This document shows, one piece after another, positions 35,889-44,387 of a stretch of DNA of 64,000 nt. The position numbers and the translations under genes are program-made. The notes beneath the pieces are model-generated. The model saw only the letters and a program-made list of their open reading frames with translations. It searched no databases and was not told the DNA's origin. The DNA is from an uncultured Bacteroidota bacterium. GTDB taxonomy: Bacteria; Bacteroidota; Bacteroidia; Flavobacteriales_F; PHOS-HE28. The stretch covers positions 1-64,000 of the forward strand of contig CADEDY010000006.1 of the NCBI GenBank assembly GCA_902826215.1, in the 5' to 3' direction. How positions within the stretch are numbered: the stretch's first letter is position 1; each line of letters opens with the position of its first letter.

Positions 35889-36929
35889 TCACACAACAGT
35901 GATGCTTTTGGCATATCCACGAGGCAACAGGGTCCCGATCGTACGATCGGGAAGCGAGGCATTCCGCAGCAGACCTGCAACCGAAGAGGCATGGTCTGCG
36001 GATACCGCGATCAACAAGCCGCCACTGGTCTGGGGGTCGGATAGCATGAACATACGCTCCATGCTTGATGCCCCTTCAACATGTTGTCCGTAGCTTTTCC
36101 AATTCCGCAGCGCGCCATCCGGATAGCAGCCTTGGCTGATCAGCGCAGCGCATGGCGGGAGCATTGGTAGATCGGCATAATCCACTCTGGCGTTCAGGTC
36201 ACTGCCGTTGCACATTTCAAGCAAGTGTCCGAGCAACCCGAAACCTGTTATATCCGTTAACGCATGCACGTGCTCCATCGCACCAAGTTCACTGCCGATG
36301 GAATTCGGTTGCGTCATTGTTTCCATCATCAATTCGGAATCAGGCCGGGAGAGGATGCCGCGTTTCATCGCTGTTCCCAGTATGCCGATACCTAGTGGCT
36401 TGGTGAGGAATAGGACGTCACCGGCCTGTGCAGTATCGTTCCGCTTGATGTGGTCGATCCGAACTTCACCGGTCACGGCAAGTCCGAAAAAGGGCTCCGG
36501 TGCGTCGATGCTGTGCCCTCCCGCAAGTGGAATGCCGGCGTCATGACAGGCCTTTCGGCCACCTTCCACCACCCGCTGAGCGAGTTCAGGCCCCAACTTC
36601 TCAATGGGCCAACCCAATACTGCAACGGCCATCAAAGGTCGACCACCCATGGCATACACATCACTGATCGCGTTGGTAGCAGCAACGCGTCCGAAATCGA
36701 AGGGGTCGTCAACGATGGGTGAAAAGAAGTCGGTCGTGCTGATCAACGCACGACCGTTTCCGATGTCGTACACAGCGGCATCGTCGCGACTTCCGTAACC
36801 CACAAGCAGTTTCTTTTCGGGCAAGGTTCCCAATTCACTCTTGAGTATGGTTTCTAGGACAGCGGGTGCGATCTTGCATCCACAACCCGCGCCATGGCTG
36901 TATTGAGTTAGTCGAACAGGCTCAGTCAT
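35889..36929 (-). CDS. selD: Selenide, water dikinase (selenophosphate synthase)
   Basis: 346 residues, the usual length. It makes selenophosphate from selenide and ATP. YSHGAGCGCKIAP near the N-terminus carries the catalytic position as Cys (codon TGT), not selenocysteine, with the essential Lys two residues later. LTDITGFGLLGHLLEM and DPQTSGGLLIAV are further hallmarks. Translation begins at the ATG at 36929, which overlaps the end of mnmH by eight bases; the longer frame to 36959 is unlikely. The product feeds MnmH directly. Confidence 0.95.
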   Translation of the reverse strand: MTEPVRLTQYSHGAGCGCKIAPAVLETILKSELGTLPEKKLLVGYGSRDDAAVYDIGNGRALISTTDFFSPIVDDPFDFGRVAATNAISDVYAMGGRPLMAVAVLGWPIEKLGPELAQRVVEGGRKACHDAGIPLAGGHSIDAPEPFFGLAVTGEVRIDHIKRNDTAQAGDVLFLTKPLGIGILGTAMKRGILSRPDSELMMETMTQPNSIGSELGAMEHVHALTDITGFGLLGHLLEMCNGSDLNARVDYADLPMLPPCAALISQGCYPDGALRNWKSYGQHVEGASSMERMFMLSDPQTSGGLLIAVSADHASSVAGLLRNASLPDRTIGTLLPRGYAKSITVV

Positions 36930-37953
36930 GTTTCCTTTTTCCATGTTCTTCGACGGCATTCTTGGCGATCGTCAGCATGTCATTGGTGCTCGCTGTGGCT
37001 CTGATCACCAGCACGGGGTCCCGTTTCTCCAGGCCATGGAGATAGGTCTTGTCGTAATATGTCAATGTGATCATGGCCACAGTGAATAGATCATCATTCT
37101 CCAAAGCTTGCAGAGCGGTCTTGCAGTGTTGCGGACCTATCCGCTTCTCGATGCGCTTTGTGGCTTCTGCCAGCAGTTCTTTCGGATACTTGCCGTAGTC
37201 AGCTACCAAACGTGCTGCACGTTCTTCCCTCGGGACATCGGCGAAATAGCACATGGCTCGGCGCATTTTCCGGAAGAGATCATCCGGGATCTTCACTCGG
37301 CCGATCATCTGGCTTTCGTCCTCAAGCCAAATGACCTTCTTCGTGTCGACCAGTTGGATAGCGCTCCATAAAAGGTTCTCGAAGTGCTCTGTGGTCGGTT
37401 GTGGTTCTTCTCCGATCGCTCCATAACTGCTTCCCTTGTGGTTCGCCAGCGCTTCAAGGTCAATGACCTGTTGGCCAAGGTCGCGCAAGTGGGAGAGGAG
37501 TTCCGTTTTACCGGTTCCGGTGTAGCCTCCTACGATGGCCAGGTCAAAAGAGCCTCCCAGATCGGCCAACACGTGGTTCCTAAAGGCCTTGTATCCGCCT
37601 TTCAGCGTCCGTACTTCGCTGAAACCCGCCTTATCCAGCAACCAAGCAACGCTTCCGCTGCGCTCACCACCACGCCAACAGTGCACGCGAATGCGACCAT
37701 CGGGTGCAAGTCTTTTGGCCTCCTCCACGATCGATGTGAGCTTCGGGCCAACGATGCGAAAGCCTTCCAGCATGGCGACGTCCCGGCCTTTTTGCTTGTA
37801 CAGGGTACCGACTACGGCGCGCTCTGCATCCGTGAATAGCGCCATGTTGAGCGCACCAGGAATATGGCCTTGTCCGAACTCGCTTGGCGAGCGAACATCG
37901 ATCACCGGATGCGCGATACCAAGGAACTCTTTGACAGGGCAGACCCGGATCAT
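36922..37953 (-). CDS. mnmH: tRNA 2-selenouridine synthase
   Basis: 343 residues. It replaces sulfur by selenium in 2-thiouridine at the wobble position of Lys, Glu and Gln tRNAs, using selenophosphate. The N-terminal rhodanese domain has VHCWRGGERSGSVAWLL with the active Cys (near residue 92), and the C-terminal domain has the P-loop GGYTGTGKTELL. The start is the ATG at 37953 (MIRVCPVKEFL). It precedes selD in a two-gene operon with overlapping ends. The pair supplies a selenium-for-tRNA trait; no selA or selB is seen here. Confidence 0.95.
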   Translation of the reverse strand: MIRVCPVKEFLGIAHPVIDVRSPSEFGQGHIPGALNMALFTDAERAVVGTLYKQKGRDVAMLEGFRIVGPKLTSIVEEAKRLAPDGRIRVHCWRGGERSGSVAWLLDKAGFSEVRTLKGGYKAFRNHVLADLGGSFDLAIVGGYTGTGKTELLSHLRDLGQQVIDLEALANHKGSSYGAIGEEPQPTTEHFENLLWSAIQLVDTKKVIWLEDESQMIGRVKIPDDLFRKMRRAMCYFADVPREERAARLVADYGKYPKELLAEATKRIEKRIGPQHCKTALQALENDDLFTVAMITLTYYDKTYLHGLEKRDPVLVIRATASTNDMLTIAKNAVEEHGKRKHD

Positions 37954-38007
37954 GCCTGCAAAGTAGATCGCCAAGGAAATTCCCTGTTCAAAAGGCTACA
38001 TTTCGAC

Positions 38008-38829
38008 ATGCGTCATGCTACCATATTTCTTTTCTGTTTTGCTTGCACCTCGTCACCAAAGCATGACCGGTTCAAGCATACCGCTGCTTGGGAGATCCGT
38101 GACGACCTGCGCTTCCTATATGATAGCGCGAAGGTGTCCGGCTCCTTCATCATGCACGATGTGGGGCGTGACCGTTGGCTGTTCATAGATAGCGCCGAAG
38201 CGGATGTGCCAACGCTTCCGGCGAGCAGTTTCAAGATCTTCAGCAGTCTATATGGGCTGGAGAGCGGGGTGGTCGCGGATGCTGATTTTGTGATCCCTTG
38301 GGACGGTACGAGCTACGGAAGGGCGGAGATCGAACAGGACCTGACGTTACGCCAGGCGATGGAACGGAGCGCTTACTGGTACCACCGCGAGATCGCACGT
38401 CGCGCTGGATCCGCCGCATTGAAACATTGGCTGGACACCGTAGGCTATGGGAATGCCGATACTTCCGGTGGATTCGATAGGGCATGGGTGGCCGGCGGGT
38501 TGCGCATCACACCACGACAGCAAGTCGACTTTCTCGAACGCTTGCAGCAGAACGACCTTCCGTTCTCGCAACGAAGCATGGACATTGTGAAGGATATCAC
38601 AATTCAAGAGGACACCCTGGGATATAAGCTCCACGGAAAGACCGGTTGGGCGATGGGTAGCGATGGCAGTATCGGTTGGTTCGTGGGCTGGGTGGAGAAG
38701 GCAGATGGTAGCGGACCGTACATCTTCGCCAACCGCCTTTGGACCGGTGATACGCTCTCCGGTACTTTCGGACCGGCCAGACGGGCCATTGCCATTGATG
38801 TAATGCAACGGGTTGGTGTGTTGCCATGA
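38008..38829 (+). CDS. Class D (OXA-type) beta-lactamase
   Basis: 273 residues with all class D motifs: PASSFKI (nucleophile Ser73 and carbamylated Lys76), S121-A-Y (the S-x-V position), YGN at 147-149 and KTG at 211-213 (HGKTGWAM). The AWVAGGLRITPRQQVDFLERL segment matches the FWLE-G-L-x-IS region of OXA enzymes. The short N-terminus (MRHATIFLFCFACTSS) has a lipobox, so it may be a periplasmic lipoprotein. It should hydrolyse beta-lactams, unless it acts on cell-wall peptides. It diverges from mnmH. Nothing around it suggests a mobile element, so it appears intrinsic to this chromosome. Confidence 0.9.
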   Translation: MRHATIFLFCFACTSSPKHDRFKHTAAWEIRDDLRFLYDSAKVSGSFIMHDVGRDRWLFIDSAEADVPTLPASSFKIFSSLYGLESGVVADADFVIPWDGTSYGRAEIEQDLTLRQAMERSAYWYHREIARRAGSAALKHWLDTVGYGNADTSGGFDRAWVAGGLRITPRQQVDFLERLQQNDLPFSQRSMDIVKDITIQEDTLGYKLHGKTGWAMGSDGSIGWFVGWVEKADGSGPYIFANRLWTGDTLSGTFGPARRAIAIDVMQRVGVLP

Positions 38830-39248
38830 TTCTGTCGGCCACCACCGCATGAAGGCGACGTTCTCGTAGCGTATCCCCTTGTAAGATCCGCCACTTGTGC
38901 TTCGTTCCGTTGTACTCAAGACCTTCCTGAGTTTCTGTGTGCAAGTCCGTTGCCTTTTGCCGGTCTGATAATTGCATTGGGCATTCAGTTCACTTGCGTA
39001 TACGGGGGCGGACATGAATTGCCGAGTTCCATGCGCCACCGGTTGGTTGATCACATGATGCGGAGGAGGATCGATGATACGACGCAGGCCTTTGGATATG
39101 TCTATTCAAACATGCTCGCGCACGTCGCGGATCCGTTGGTGCATAATTCGGCCAGAACTTATACTATTGGACCCTTGTGTATCTGTTGCAGAGCCTATCT
39201 CCCAATATTCGCTCTGTTCAATTCCGTCGTTCAACAACACTGCAAAAC
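38830..39248. other. 419-bp gap without a convincing gene
   Basis: No frame here has a good start and recognisable protein. Frames on the minus strand run through but have no family character. A TACTATTG box (7 of 8 matches to TAnnTTTG) lies at about 39162, 80 bases before the next start, and might be the promoter of the arylsulfotransferase. Nothing else stands out. Confidence 0.4.
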
Positions 39249-40928
39249 ATGTCAAGGATCCTTTCCGTTCTGACCGTTCTCTTGGTATCTACTCTTTCCC
39301 AGGCCCAGCAGACCACCGGCCTATTCCAATTCGATCCGGGAACGGACGACGGGTACATTCTTTGGGGAGCCATGTTCGGCCACGATCAATACCTGATGAA
39401 CACCTGTGGTGAAGTGGTGCACACATGGGCAGGCGATGGAGTGAGTTTGGGGAATGCCATGTATCTGTTGGAAGATGGGACCTTACTGCGATGTGCGAAA
39501 GCCGACACTGCGATCAGTTCGCCTATTGACGCAGGAGGAGGAGGGGAGCGCTTACAGAAGGTGGACTGGAGCGGGAACGTGACCTGGGACTTCATCTACT
39601 ATGATGCTGAGAAACGGTTGCATCACGATATCGAACCGATGCCGAATGGGAATATCCTCGCGATAGTCTGGGTCATCAAGGACGAAGCGAGCTGTATCCA
39701 AGCTGGTAGGGTTCCGACAGACCTACCCCAAGGCAGACTTTTTGATGAGCGGATCATAGAGATCGAACCGACCGGACCTAATACAGGGAACATCGTCTGG
39801 CAGTGGGACCTTTGGGATCATTTGGTTCAGGAGGTGGACGATACCAAGGACAACTTCGGCACGGTGGCGGAACATCCCGAGTTGTTGGACATCAATTGGC
39901 TGAATCAGGCCATTGGTATTCCCGGCCAGGCTGACTGGATCCACTTGAACGCAGTGGACTACAATGCGGAACTGGATCAGATCGTCTTGAGTTCGCAGAT
40001 CATGAGCGAAGTATGGATCATTGACCATGGCACAACTACCGAAGAGGCTGCTGGACACAGTGGCGGAACCTACGGCAAGGGAGGTGACTTTCTGTACCGC
40101 TACGGGAATCCTCAGGTCTACGACCGTGGCACCGCCACGGATCAGGTGCTCTGGCGCCAGCATAATGCCGGTTGGATCCCTACGGGCTTTCCGGATGGCG
40201 GCGGGATAATGATATTCAACAACGGACTGGACAGGCCCATCGGATTCTCGGAGATCGATGTCATCGATCCGCCCCAGAGCGCTACTGGTGTTTATGGGAC
40301 ATTGGCACCCGGAGAAGTCTTCGGACCAAATTCAAAGTCTTGGAACTACCATGCTCAGGATTCCGTGAGCTTCTACTCGTATTTCATTTCCGGCGCACAG
40401 CGGTCCGCGACGGGCAACACGCTGATCTGCGCGGGTGAGAAGGGGCGCATCTTCGAGGTGACCCACACGGGTGAGGTCGTCTGGGACTACGTGAACCCGG
40501 TTACGCACCTTGGGGTCCTCAGTTCAACCGACCCCATACCGTTCTCAGGCGGTGGCGCCTTTCAGGGAAACCTCGTTTTCCGAGCTGAAAAATACCCTGC
40601 TGATTTTCCCGGGTTCAATGGGCATGACCTGAGTTCCGGTGTCCCGTTGGAGGCGGATCCGTTCGTTGATTGCTTGGTCTTGTCGTTGGATCCTGTTGCA
40701 GATGAAGATGTGCGCGTTTATCCCAATCCAGCCCACGGTTCGGTCGTCGTCAAGGGTTTGGGTCAAGCATATATGAGCTTGTTCGATCCAACCGGTAGGT
40801 TAGTGTCCAGCCAAAGGATCCATTCGGATCAGGAACATCTCGATCTTTCCGGACTAACTCCAGGTGTGTATGTGGTGCGCTTCGAACGCGATGGGAAATT
40901 GAAGTCGGAAGTGCTGGTGGTGTACTAA
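39249..40928 (+). CDS. Secreted arylsulfotransferase-like protein with T9SS type A tail
   Basis: About 559 residues starting MSRILSVLTVLLVSTLSQAQ (signal peptide), which sets the start at 39249. The propeller-like body matches aryl-sulfate sulfotransferases: EVVHTWAG, NAMYLLEDGTLLRC, WDFIYYDAEKRLHHDIEPMPNGNIL, HLNAVDYNAELDQIVLSSQI and EVWIIDHGTTTEEA (with the His residues conserved in such enzymes). Sulfate is moved from one phenolic ester to another without PAPS. The last 75 residues form a sorting tail (VRVYPNPAHGSVVVKGLG ... GVYVVRFERDG). Exported by T9SS. Confidence 0.9.
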   Translation: MSRILSVLTVLLVSTLSQAQQTTGLFQFDPGTDDGYILWGAMFGHDQYLMNTCGEVVHTWAGDGVSLGNAMYLLEDGTLLRCAKADTAISSPIDAGGGGERLQKVDWSGNVTWDFIYYDAEKRLHHDIEPMPNGNILAIVWVIKDEASCIQAGRVPTDLPQGRLFDERIIEIEPTGPNTGNIVWQWDLWDHLVQEVDDTKDNFGTVAEHPELLDINWLNQAIGIPGQADWIHLNAVDYNAELDQIVLSSQIMSEVWIIDHGTTTEEAAGHSGGTYGKGGDFLYRYGNPQVYDRGTATDQVLWRQHNAGWIPTGFPDGGGIMIFNNGLDRPIGFSEIDVIDPPQSATGVYGTLAPGEVFGPNSKSWNYHAQDSVSFYSYFISGAQRSATGNTLICAGEKGRIFEVTHTGEVVWDYVNPVTHLGVLSSTDPIPFSGGGAFQGNLVFRAEKYPADFPGFNGHDLSSGVPLEADPFVDCLVLSLDPVADEDVRVYPNPAHGSVVVKGLGQAYMSLFDPTGRLVSSQRIHSDQEHLDLSGLTPGVYVVRFERDGKLKSEVLVVY

Positions 40929-41129
40929 GGGCCCGGGTCTATTCGGATAGATAGGAATGGGACTCCGGTCGCAGCTGGCCCAGAAGGTGTGCTTGTGGAA
41001 CTGAAGCCCGCCTGGCGGAGTCCTTCATCCATGAACTTGGGCCACGGTGACACCTGCATTTTCATGTTCCTACCGGTCTTGCGTTCGGTCACTTGAAGGT
41101 GGCTTGTGTGTTGATCTTTTGTTGCGCAC

Positions 41130-41160
41130 TTGTATTTAACCGAATGGTTTAATACGTTTG
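41130..41160 (+). promoter_or_regulatory. Promoter of the ArsR/SRPBCC operon
   Basis: TTG (41130-41132) then exactly 20 bases then TACGTTTG (41153-41160), a full match to the Bacteroidota -33/-7 pattern. The ATG of arsR is 17 bases downstream. Confidence 0.75.
41134..41153 (+). promoter_or_regulatory. Probable ArsR operator, near-palindrome
   Basis: ATTTAACC (41134-41141), GAAT (41142-41145), GGTTTAAT (41146-41153): an inverted repeat with a single mismatched position in each arm. AACC-N4-GGTT sites of this type are known from autoregulating ArsR proteins that head SRPBCC gene clusters. It fills the space between the -33 and -7 boxes, so bound repressor would block RNA polymerase. Confidence 0.75.
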
Positions 41161-41176
41161 TCCGGTCGAACTCATC

Positions 41177-41548
41177 ATGGATCACCTGAGCACAACGTTC
41201 CAAGCCCTTGCGGACCCCACACGTCGTGCTATCCTTGCGCGACTGTCCAACGGTGCAGCGACGGTGAATGAGTTGGCGGCGCCCTTCAGCATGAGCCTGC
41301 CAGCGATCAGCAAGCACTTGAAAGTGCTGGAACGCGCGCAGTTGATCAGCAGGGGCAAAGAGGCGCAATGGCGACCATGTGAGTTGAAAGCCGCTCCGTT
41401 GAAAGAGGCCAACGCATGGACGGAGCAGTATCGCCAATTCTGGGAGGCTCGTTTCGATCGCCTGGATGCCTACTTGCAGGAACTTCAGTCCAACGAGAAA
41501 GTTGTTGCACCACCAAAGAGGAAGACCAATGCCCGCAACAAGAAGTAA
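41177..41548 (+). CDS. ArsR-family winged-helix transcriptional repressor
   Basis: 123 residues. The winged-helix core is LADPTRRAILARLSNGAATV (helix 1-2), ELAAPFSMSLPAISKHLKVLERA (recognition helix region) and LISRGKEAQWRPCELKAAPL (wing). Metal-binding CxC motifs of the arsenic and cadmium sensors are absent, so the signal is probably an organic ligand or none. This is the subgroup that is commonly paired with SRPBCC genes. It heads a fifteen-gene array and its own promoter overlaps a palindromic site, so it should repress itself and everything downstream. Its last 20 bases overlap the first SRPBCC gene. Confidence 0.92.
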   Translation: MDHLSTTFQALADPTRRAILARLSNGAATVNELAAPFSMSLPAISKHLKVLERAQLISRGKEAQWRPCELKAAPLKEANAWTEQYRQFWEARFDRLDAYLQELQSNEKVVAPPKRKTNARNKK

Positions 41549-42029
41549 AGAGGATGCATCCACGGTAGACCGGGAGATCATCATATCCCGTGTGATCAGT
41601 GCGCCGCGAGAATTGGTGTGGAAGGCGTGTACTGATCGGAAGCACGTGGATGCATGGTGGGGCCCCAATGGCTTCAGGAACGAGACCTTCCACATGGAGG
41701 TGAAGCCCGGTGGCATGTGGCGCTACATCATGCATGGGCCAAGCGGAATGAAGTTCCCGAACCGCGTGAAATACGTTGAAGTGCATGCGCCGGAACGGCT
41801 TGTGTACGAGCATGGGGAGGACGTCGACAACGATCCGATGCGCTTCGATGTGACGGTGGTCTTCATCGATCGGAACGGATCCACCGAGGTCATCATGCAC
41901 AGCATCTTCCCGACGATGGTGCAGCGCAACTTGGTAGTGGAGCAGTACGGCGCGATCGAAGGGGGTAAACAAACGCTGGCGCGACTGGACGATTTCTTGA
42001 CGAACCCGCACAACCCCATAGAACTATGA
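41529..42029 (+). CDS. SRPBCC/AHSA1 domain protein, copy 1
   Basis: 166 residues, single domain with the family pattern EIIISRVISAPRELVWKACT, then AWWGPNGFRNETFHMEVKPG, then MHGPSGMKFPNRVKYVEV. The fold is a deep hydrophobic ligand cavity between a beta sheet and a long C-terminal helix (TLARLDDFL). Some members bind small hydrophobic molecules, some activate Hsp90 (AHSA1). Copies 1, 5 and 7 share WWGP(N/K)GF and MHGP and look most alike. It starts at the ATG at 41529 inside the arsR gene and overlaps the next gene by four bases. Confidence 0.88.
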   Translation: MPATRSKEDASTVDREIIISRVISAPRELVWKACTDRKHVDAWWGPNGFRNETFHMEVKPGGMWRYIMHGPSGMKFPNRVKYVEVHAPERLVYEHGEDVDNDPMRFDVTVVFIDRNGSTEVIMHSIFPTMVQRNLVVEQYGAIEGGKQTLARLDDFLTNPHNPIEL

Positions 42030-42523
42030 ACAAGGCCAATAGCTTCAACTTCATCGTTGACAAGTACGCTGCAACGATCACTTTCGAGCGCTCCTTCAAC
42101 GCCCGTCTCGCTCAGGTTTGGTCCGCTTGGACCGATCCGGAGATCCTCTGCCAATGGTGGGCCCCCAAACCTTACGAATGTGTGATCAAGTCGCTGGACT
42201 TCCGAGAGGGCGGCCGATGGCTCTACTGTATGCAGGGGCCGAAAGGAGACCGGCATTGGTGCTACTTCGACTATGAGACGATCAAGCCGAAGTCGTATTT
42301 CTCCGGAAGTGATGCATTCTGTGATGATAACGGAGTGGTGAACGACATCAAACCAAAGGTGAAATGGGAAGCGAACTTCAGGGAAGCTGTAGATCACACG
42401 ACGGTAATTGTGGTCATGCACTTCGATTCACCAGCAGATCTGGATAAGATCGTGGCGATGGGCTTCAAGGAAGGCATGACCCAAGGTCTCGGTCAGCTGG
42501 AGGAGTTGCTCAAAGCCCTTTGA
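42026..42523 (+). CDS. SRPBCC/AHSA1 domain protein, copy 2
   Basis: 165 residues. TITFERSFNARLAQVWSAWT and QWWAPKPYECVIKSLDFREG show the family, then a longer middle part GDRHWCYFDYETIKPKSYFS that is not in the other copies, and a final helix QGLGQLEELLKAL. The WWAP replaces WWGP. Its ATG overlaps the stop of copy 1 (ATGA), so they are coupled. Confidence 0.88.
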   Translation: MNKANSFNFIVDKYAATITFERSFNARLAQVWSAWTDPEILCQWWAPKPYECVIKSLDFREGGRWLYCMQGPKGDRHWCYFDYETIKPKSYFSGSDAFCDDNGVVNDIKPKVKWEANFREAVDHTTVIVVMHFDSPADLDKIVAMGFKEGMTQGLGQLEELLKAL

Positions 42524-42553
42524 CCGTAAACGTGATCAACTTTCCTGAACACC

Positions 42554-42979
42554 ATGAGCACAGCAGCACGCATCTCCGTCTCAGCGCTGGTCAACAAGCC
42601 CGTAGCTGACGTTTGGCATACCTGGACCGACCCCGAACACATCACGCAGTGGAACGCTGCCAACGATGACTGGCATTGCCCGAAGGCGAGCAACGACCTG
42701 CGCGTGGGAGGCAAGTTCAGCAGCACCATGGCCGCTCGCGACGGCAGCTTCAGCTTCGACTTCGAAGGCATCTACGACGATGTACAAGTGAACGAGCGGA
42801 TCTCGTACACCTTGGCGGATGGTCGCAGCTGCGAGGTCCTGTTCTCACCGGAAGACGGAGGCACGCGTGTGGTCGAGACCTTCGATGCGGAGACCGAGAA
42901 CAGCGAGGAGATGCAGCGTGGAGGTTGGCAGGCCATCCTTGATCGGTTCAAGGCACACGCTGAACGCATTAAGCAATGA
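42554..42979 (+). CDS. SRPBCC domain protein, copy 3
   Basis: 141 residues. The family pattern is VNKPVADVWHTWTDPEHITQ followed by WNAANDDWHCPKASNDLRVGG, where the usual WWGP is replaced by WNAANDDW; this sub-type often occurs next to AHSA1 genes. The C-terminal helix is MQRGGWQAILDRFKAHAERI. It begins 30 bases after copy 2 and overlaps copy 4 by four bases. Confidence 0.88.
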   Translation: MSTAARISVSALVNKPVADVWHTWTDPEHITQWNAANDDWHCPKASNDLRVGGKFSSTMAARDGSFSFDFEGIYDDVQVNERISYTLADGRSCEVLFSPEDGGTRVVETFDAETENSEEMQRGGWQAILDRFKAHAERIKQ

Positions 42980-43455
42980 GCAACAAAGTGACCGTCGGTC
43001 CGAAGGGCGAGCGCTCTATCCTGATCACACGTTCCTTCAATGCGCCGCCCGGGCTGGTCTTCGATGCGATGAGCATGCCGGAGATGATGAAGCAATGGTT
43101 CCATGGCCCGCCGGGCTGGACGCTTGCCGTGTGCAAGATCGATCTGCGCGTTGGTGGCACCTATCGCTGGGTGTGGCGCAACGATGCCGGTGACGAGATG
43201 GCCATGGGCGGCGAGTACAAGCAAGTTCTGCGCCCGGAACGCATCGTTAGCACAGAACTTTTCGATGATGCATGGTATCCTGGCGAAGCGCTGGTGACCA
43301 TCGAATTCACGAAGGTGAACAACACGACCGTGATGTACATGACCGTGCAATACGAATCCACCGCCGCGCGCGATGGTGTGCTTGCTGGTCCGATGGCCAG
43401 TGGTGTAGAAGCGAGCTACGCACAGTTGGACGAATTCCTACAAGCGAACCAATAG
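42976..43455 (+). CDS. SRPBCC/AHSA1 domain protein, copy 4
   Basis: 159 residues. ILITRSFNAPPGLVFDAMSM, KQWFHGPPGWTLAVCKIDLR and VGGTYRWVWRNDAGDEMAMG give the family, with WFHGPPGW in place of WWGP. The C-terminal helix is ASYAQLDEFLQANQ. It starts inside the stop of copy 3 (ATGA) and lies three bases before the DUF1801 gene. Confidence 0.88.
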   Translation: MSNKVTVGPKGERSILITRSFNAPPGLVFDAMSMPEMMKQWFHGPPGWTLAVCKIDLRVGGTYRWVWRNDAGDEMAMGGEYKQVLRPERIVSTELFDDAWYPGEALVTIEFTKVNNTTVMYMTVQYESTAARDGVLAGPMASGVEASYAQLDEFLQANQ

Positions 43456-43458
43456 ACC

Positions 43459-43848
43459 ATGTCGAACGCGCTCGACATGGCTGTCACAGCATTGCTCGAT
43501 GCCAACAAGCATCCGCTCCGAGAGGAGATCGATGCCCTGCGCATGATCATCCTCGATGCAGATGGAAGCATCGAAGAAGGCGTGAAATGGAACGCCGCAA
43601 GCTTCCGTACCACCGAGTGGTTCGCCACGCTGAACGGTCCGAAGCAGGTGAAGGAGGCGATGATCATCCTACACGCCGGTGCGAAGGTGAAGGGCGCCGA
43701 TCTGAAAGGTCGGATCACCGATCCCACAGGAATGATCAAGTGGTTGGGAGCCGATCGGGGCATGATCACTTTCCCTTCCCGGGCCGACATCAAGGTCAAA
43801 CAGGCAGACCTGAAGACACTGATCCAGGCATGGATCCAACATATCTGA
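43459..43848 (+). CDS. DUF1801 protein, copy 1
   Basis: 129 residues. The DUF1801 pattern is PLREEIDALRMIILDADGSI, EEGVKWNAASFRTTEWFATL and KEAMIILHAGAKVKG. Relatives such as the YdhG family share the same fold as iron-chaperone-like proteins, but this subgroup has no proven function. It is common in clusters with SRPBCC genes. It starts three bases after copy 4 and ends 30 bases before copy 5. Confidence 0.82.
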   Translation: MSNALDMAVTALLDANKHPLREEIDALRMIILDADGSIEEGVKWNAASFRTTEWFATLNGPKQVKEAMIILHAGAKVKGADLKGRITDPTGMIKWLGADRGMITFPSRADIKVKQADLKTLIQAWIQHI

Positions 43849-43878
43849 TCTTCACAACGCCTCACATTCGACCCTCAA

Positions 43879-44346
43879 ATGGAAACGATCGATACGACGA
43901 ACAGGGAGATGCGGATCACTCGTAGGATGAAGGCTCCGATCGAACTGGTGTGGAAGGTCTGGACCGATCCCGAACACATCGTTCACTGGTGGGGGCCGAA
44001 CGGGTTCACCTCCACGATCCACGAAATGGACTTCAAGGAAGGCGGCGAATGGAAGCTGACCATGCACGGTCCGGATGGAACGAACTATCCGAACCGTAGT
44101 GTTTACAAGGAGATCGTCCCACTCAAGAAGATCATCTTCGAGCACTTCAATCCGCATTTCTTCACCACGGTCCTCTTTGAAAGCCAAGACGGAGAGACCA
44201 TCATCGACTGGTCCATGCTCTTCGATACCGTGGAGATGCGCGATATTGTGGTCAAGGCACACAAAGCGGACAAAGGACAGAAGGAGAACGTCGAGAAGCT
44301 CGAGAAGTATCTCGCTGAACTGCCTGATCGGTCAAGGCCTGAATAG
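43879..44346 (+). CDS. SRPBCC/AHSA1 domain protein, copy 5
   Basis: 155 residues. MRITRRMKAPIELVWKVWTD, HWWGPNGFTSTIHEMDFKEG and MHGPDGTNYPNRSVYKEI make it a close relative of copies 1 and 7. The C-terminal helix is NVEKLEKYLAELPDRSRPE. It starts 30 bases after the DUF1801 gene. Confidence 0.88.
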   Translation: METIDTTNREMRITRRMKAPIELVWKVWTDPEHIVHWWGPNGFTSTIHEMDFKEGGEWKLTMHGPDGTNYPNRSVYKEIVPLKKIIFEHFNPHFFTTVLFESQDGETIIDWSMLFDTVEMRDIVVKAHKADKGQKENVEKLEKYLAELPDRSRPE

Positions 44347-44387
44347 AACAATAAGTACGCATTACCAAGACGATCCACTGCGAACCC

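Noticed and set aside
38347-39054. Open frame of 235 codons on the minus strand spanning the gap after the beta-lactamase.
   Set aside because: Most of it lies opposite the beta-lactamase and the composition is not protein-like.
40960-41023. GGACTCCG and CGGAGTCC inverted repeat after the arylsulfotransferase gene.
   Set aside because: The arms are 48 bases apart with no T tract, so a terminator is not supported.
40925-41068. Small minus-strand frame (about 47 codons) ahead of the arsR promoter.
   Set aside because: No family match, no neighbour that would suggest a role, and no start signal; probably chance.
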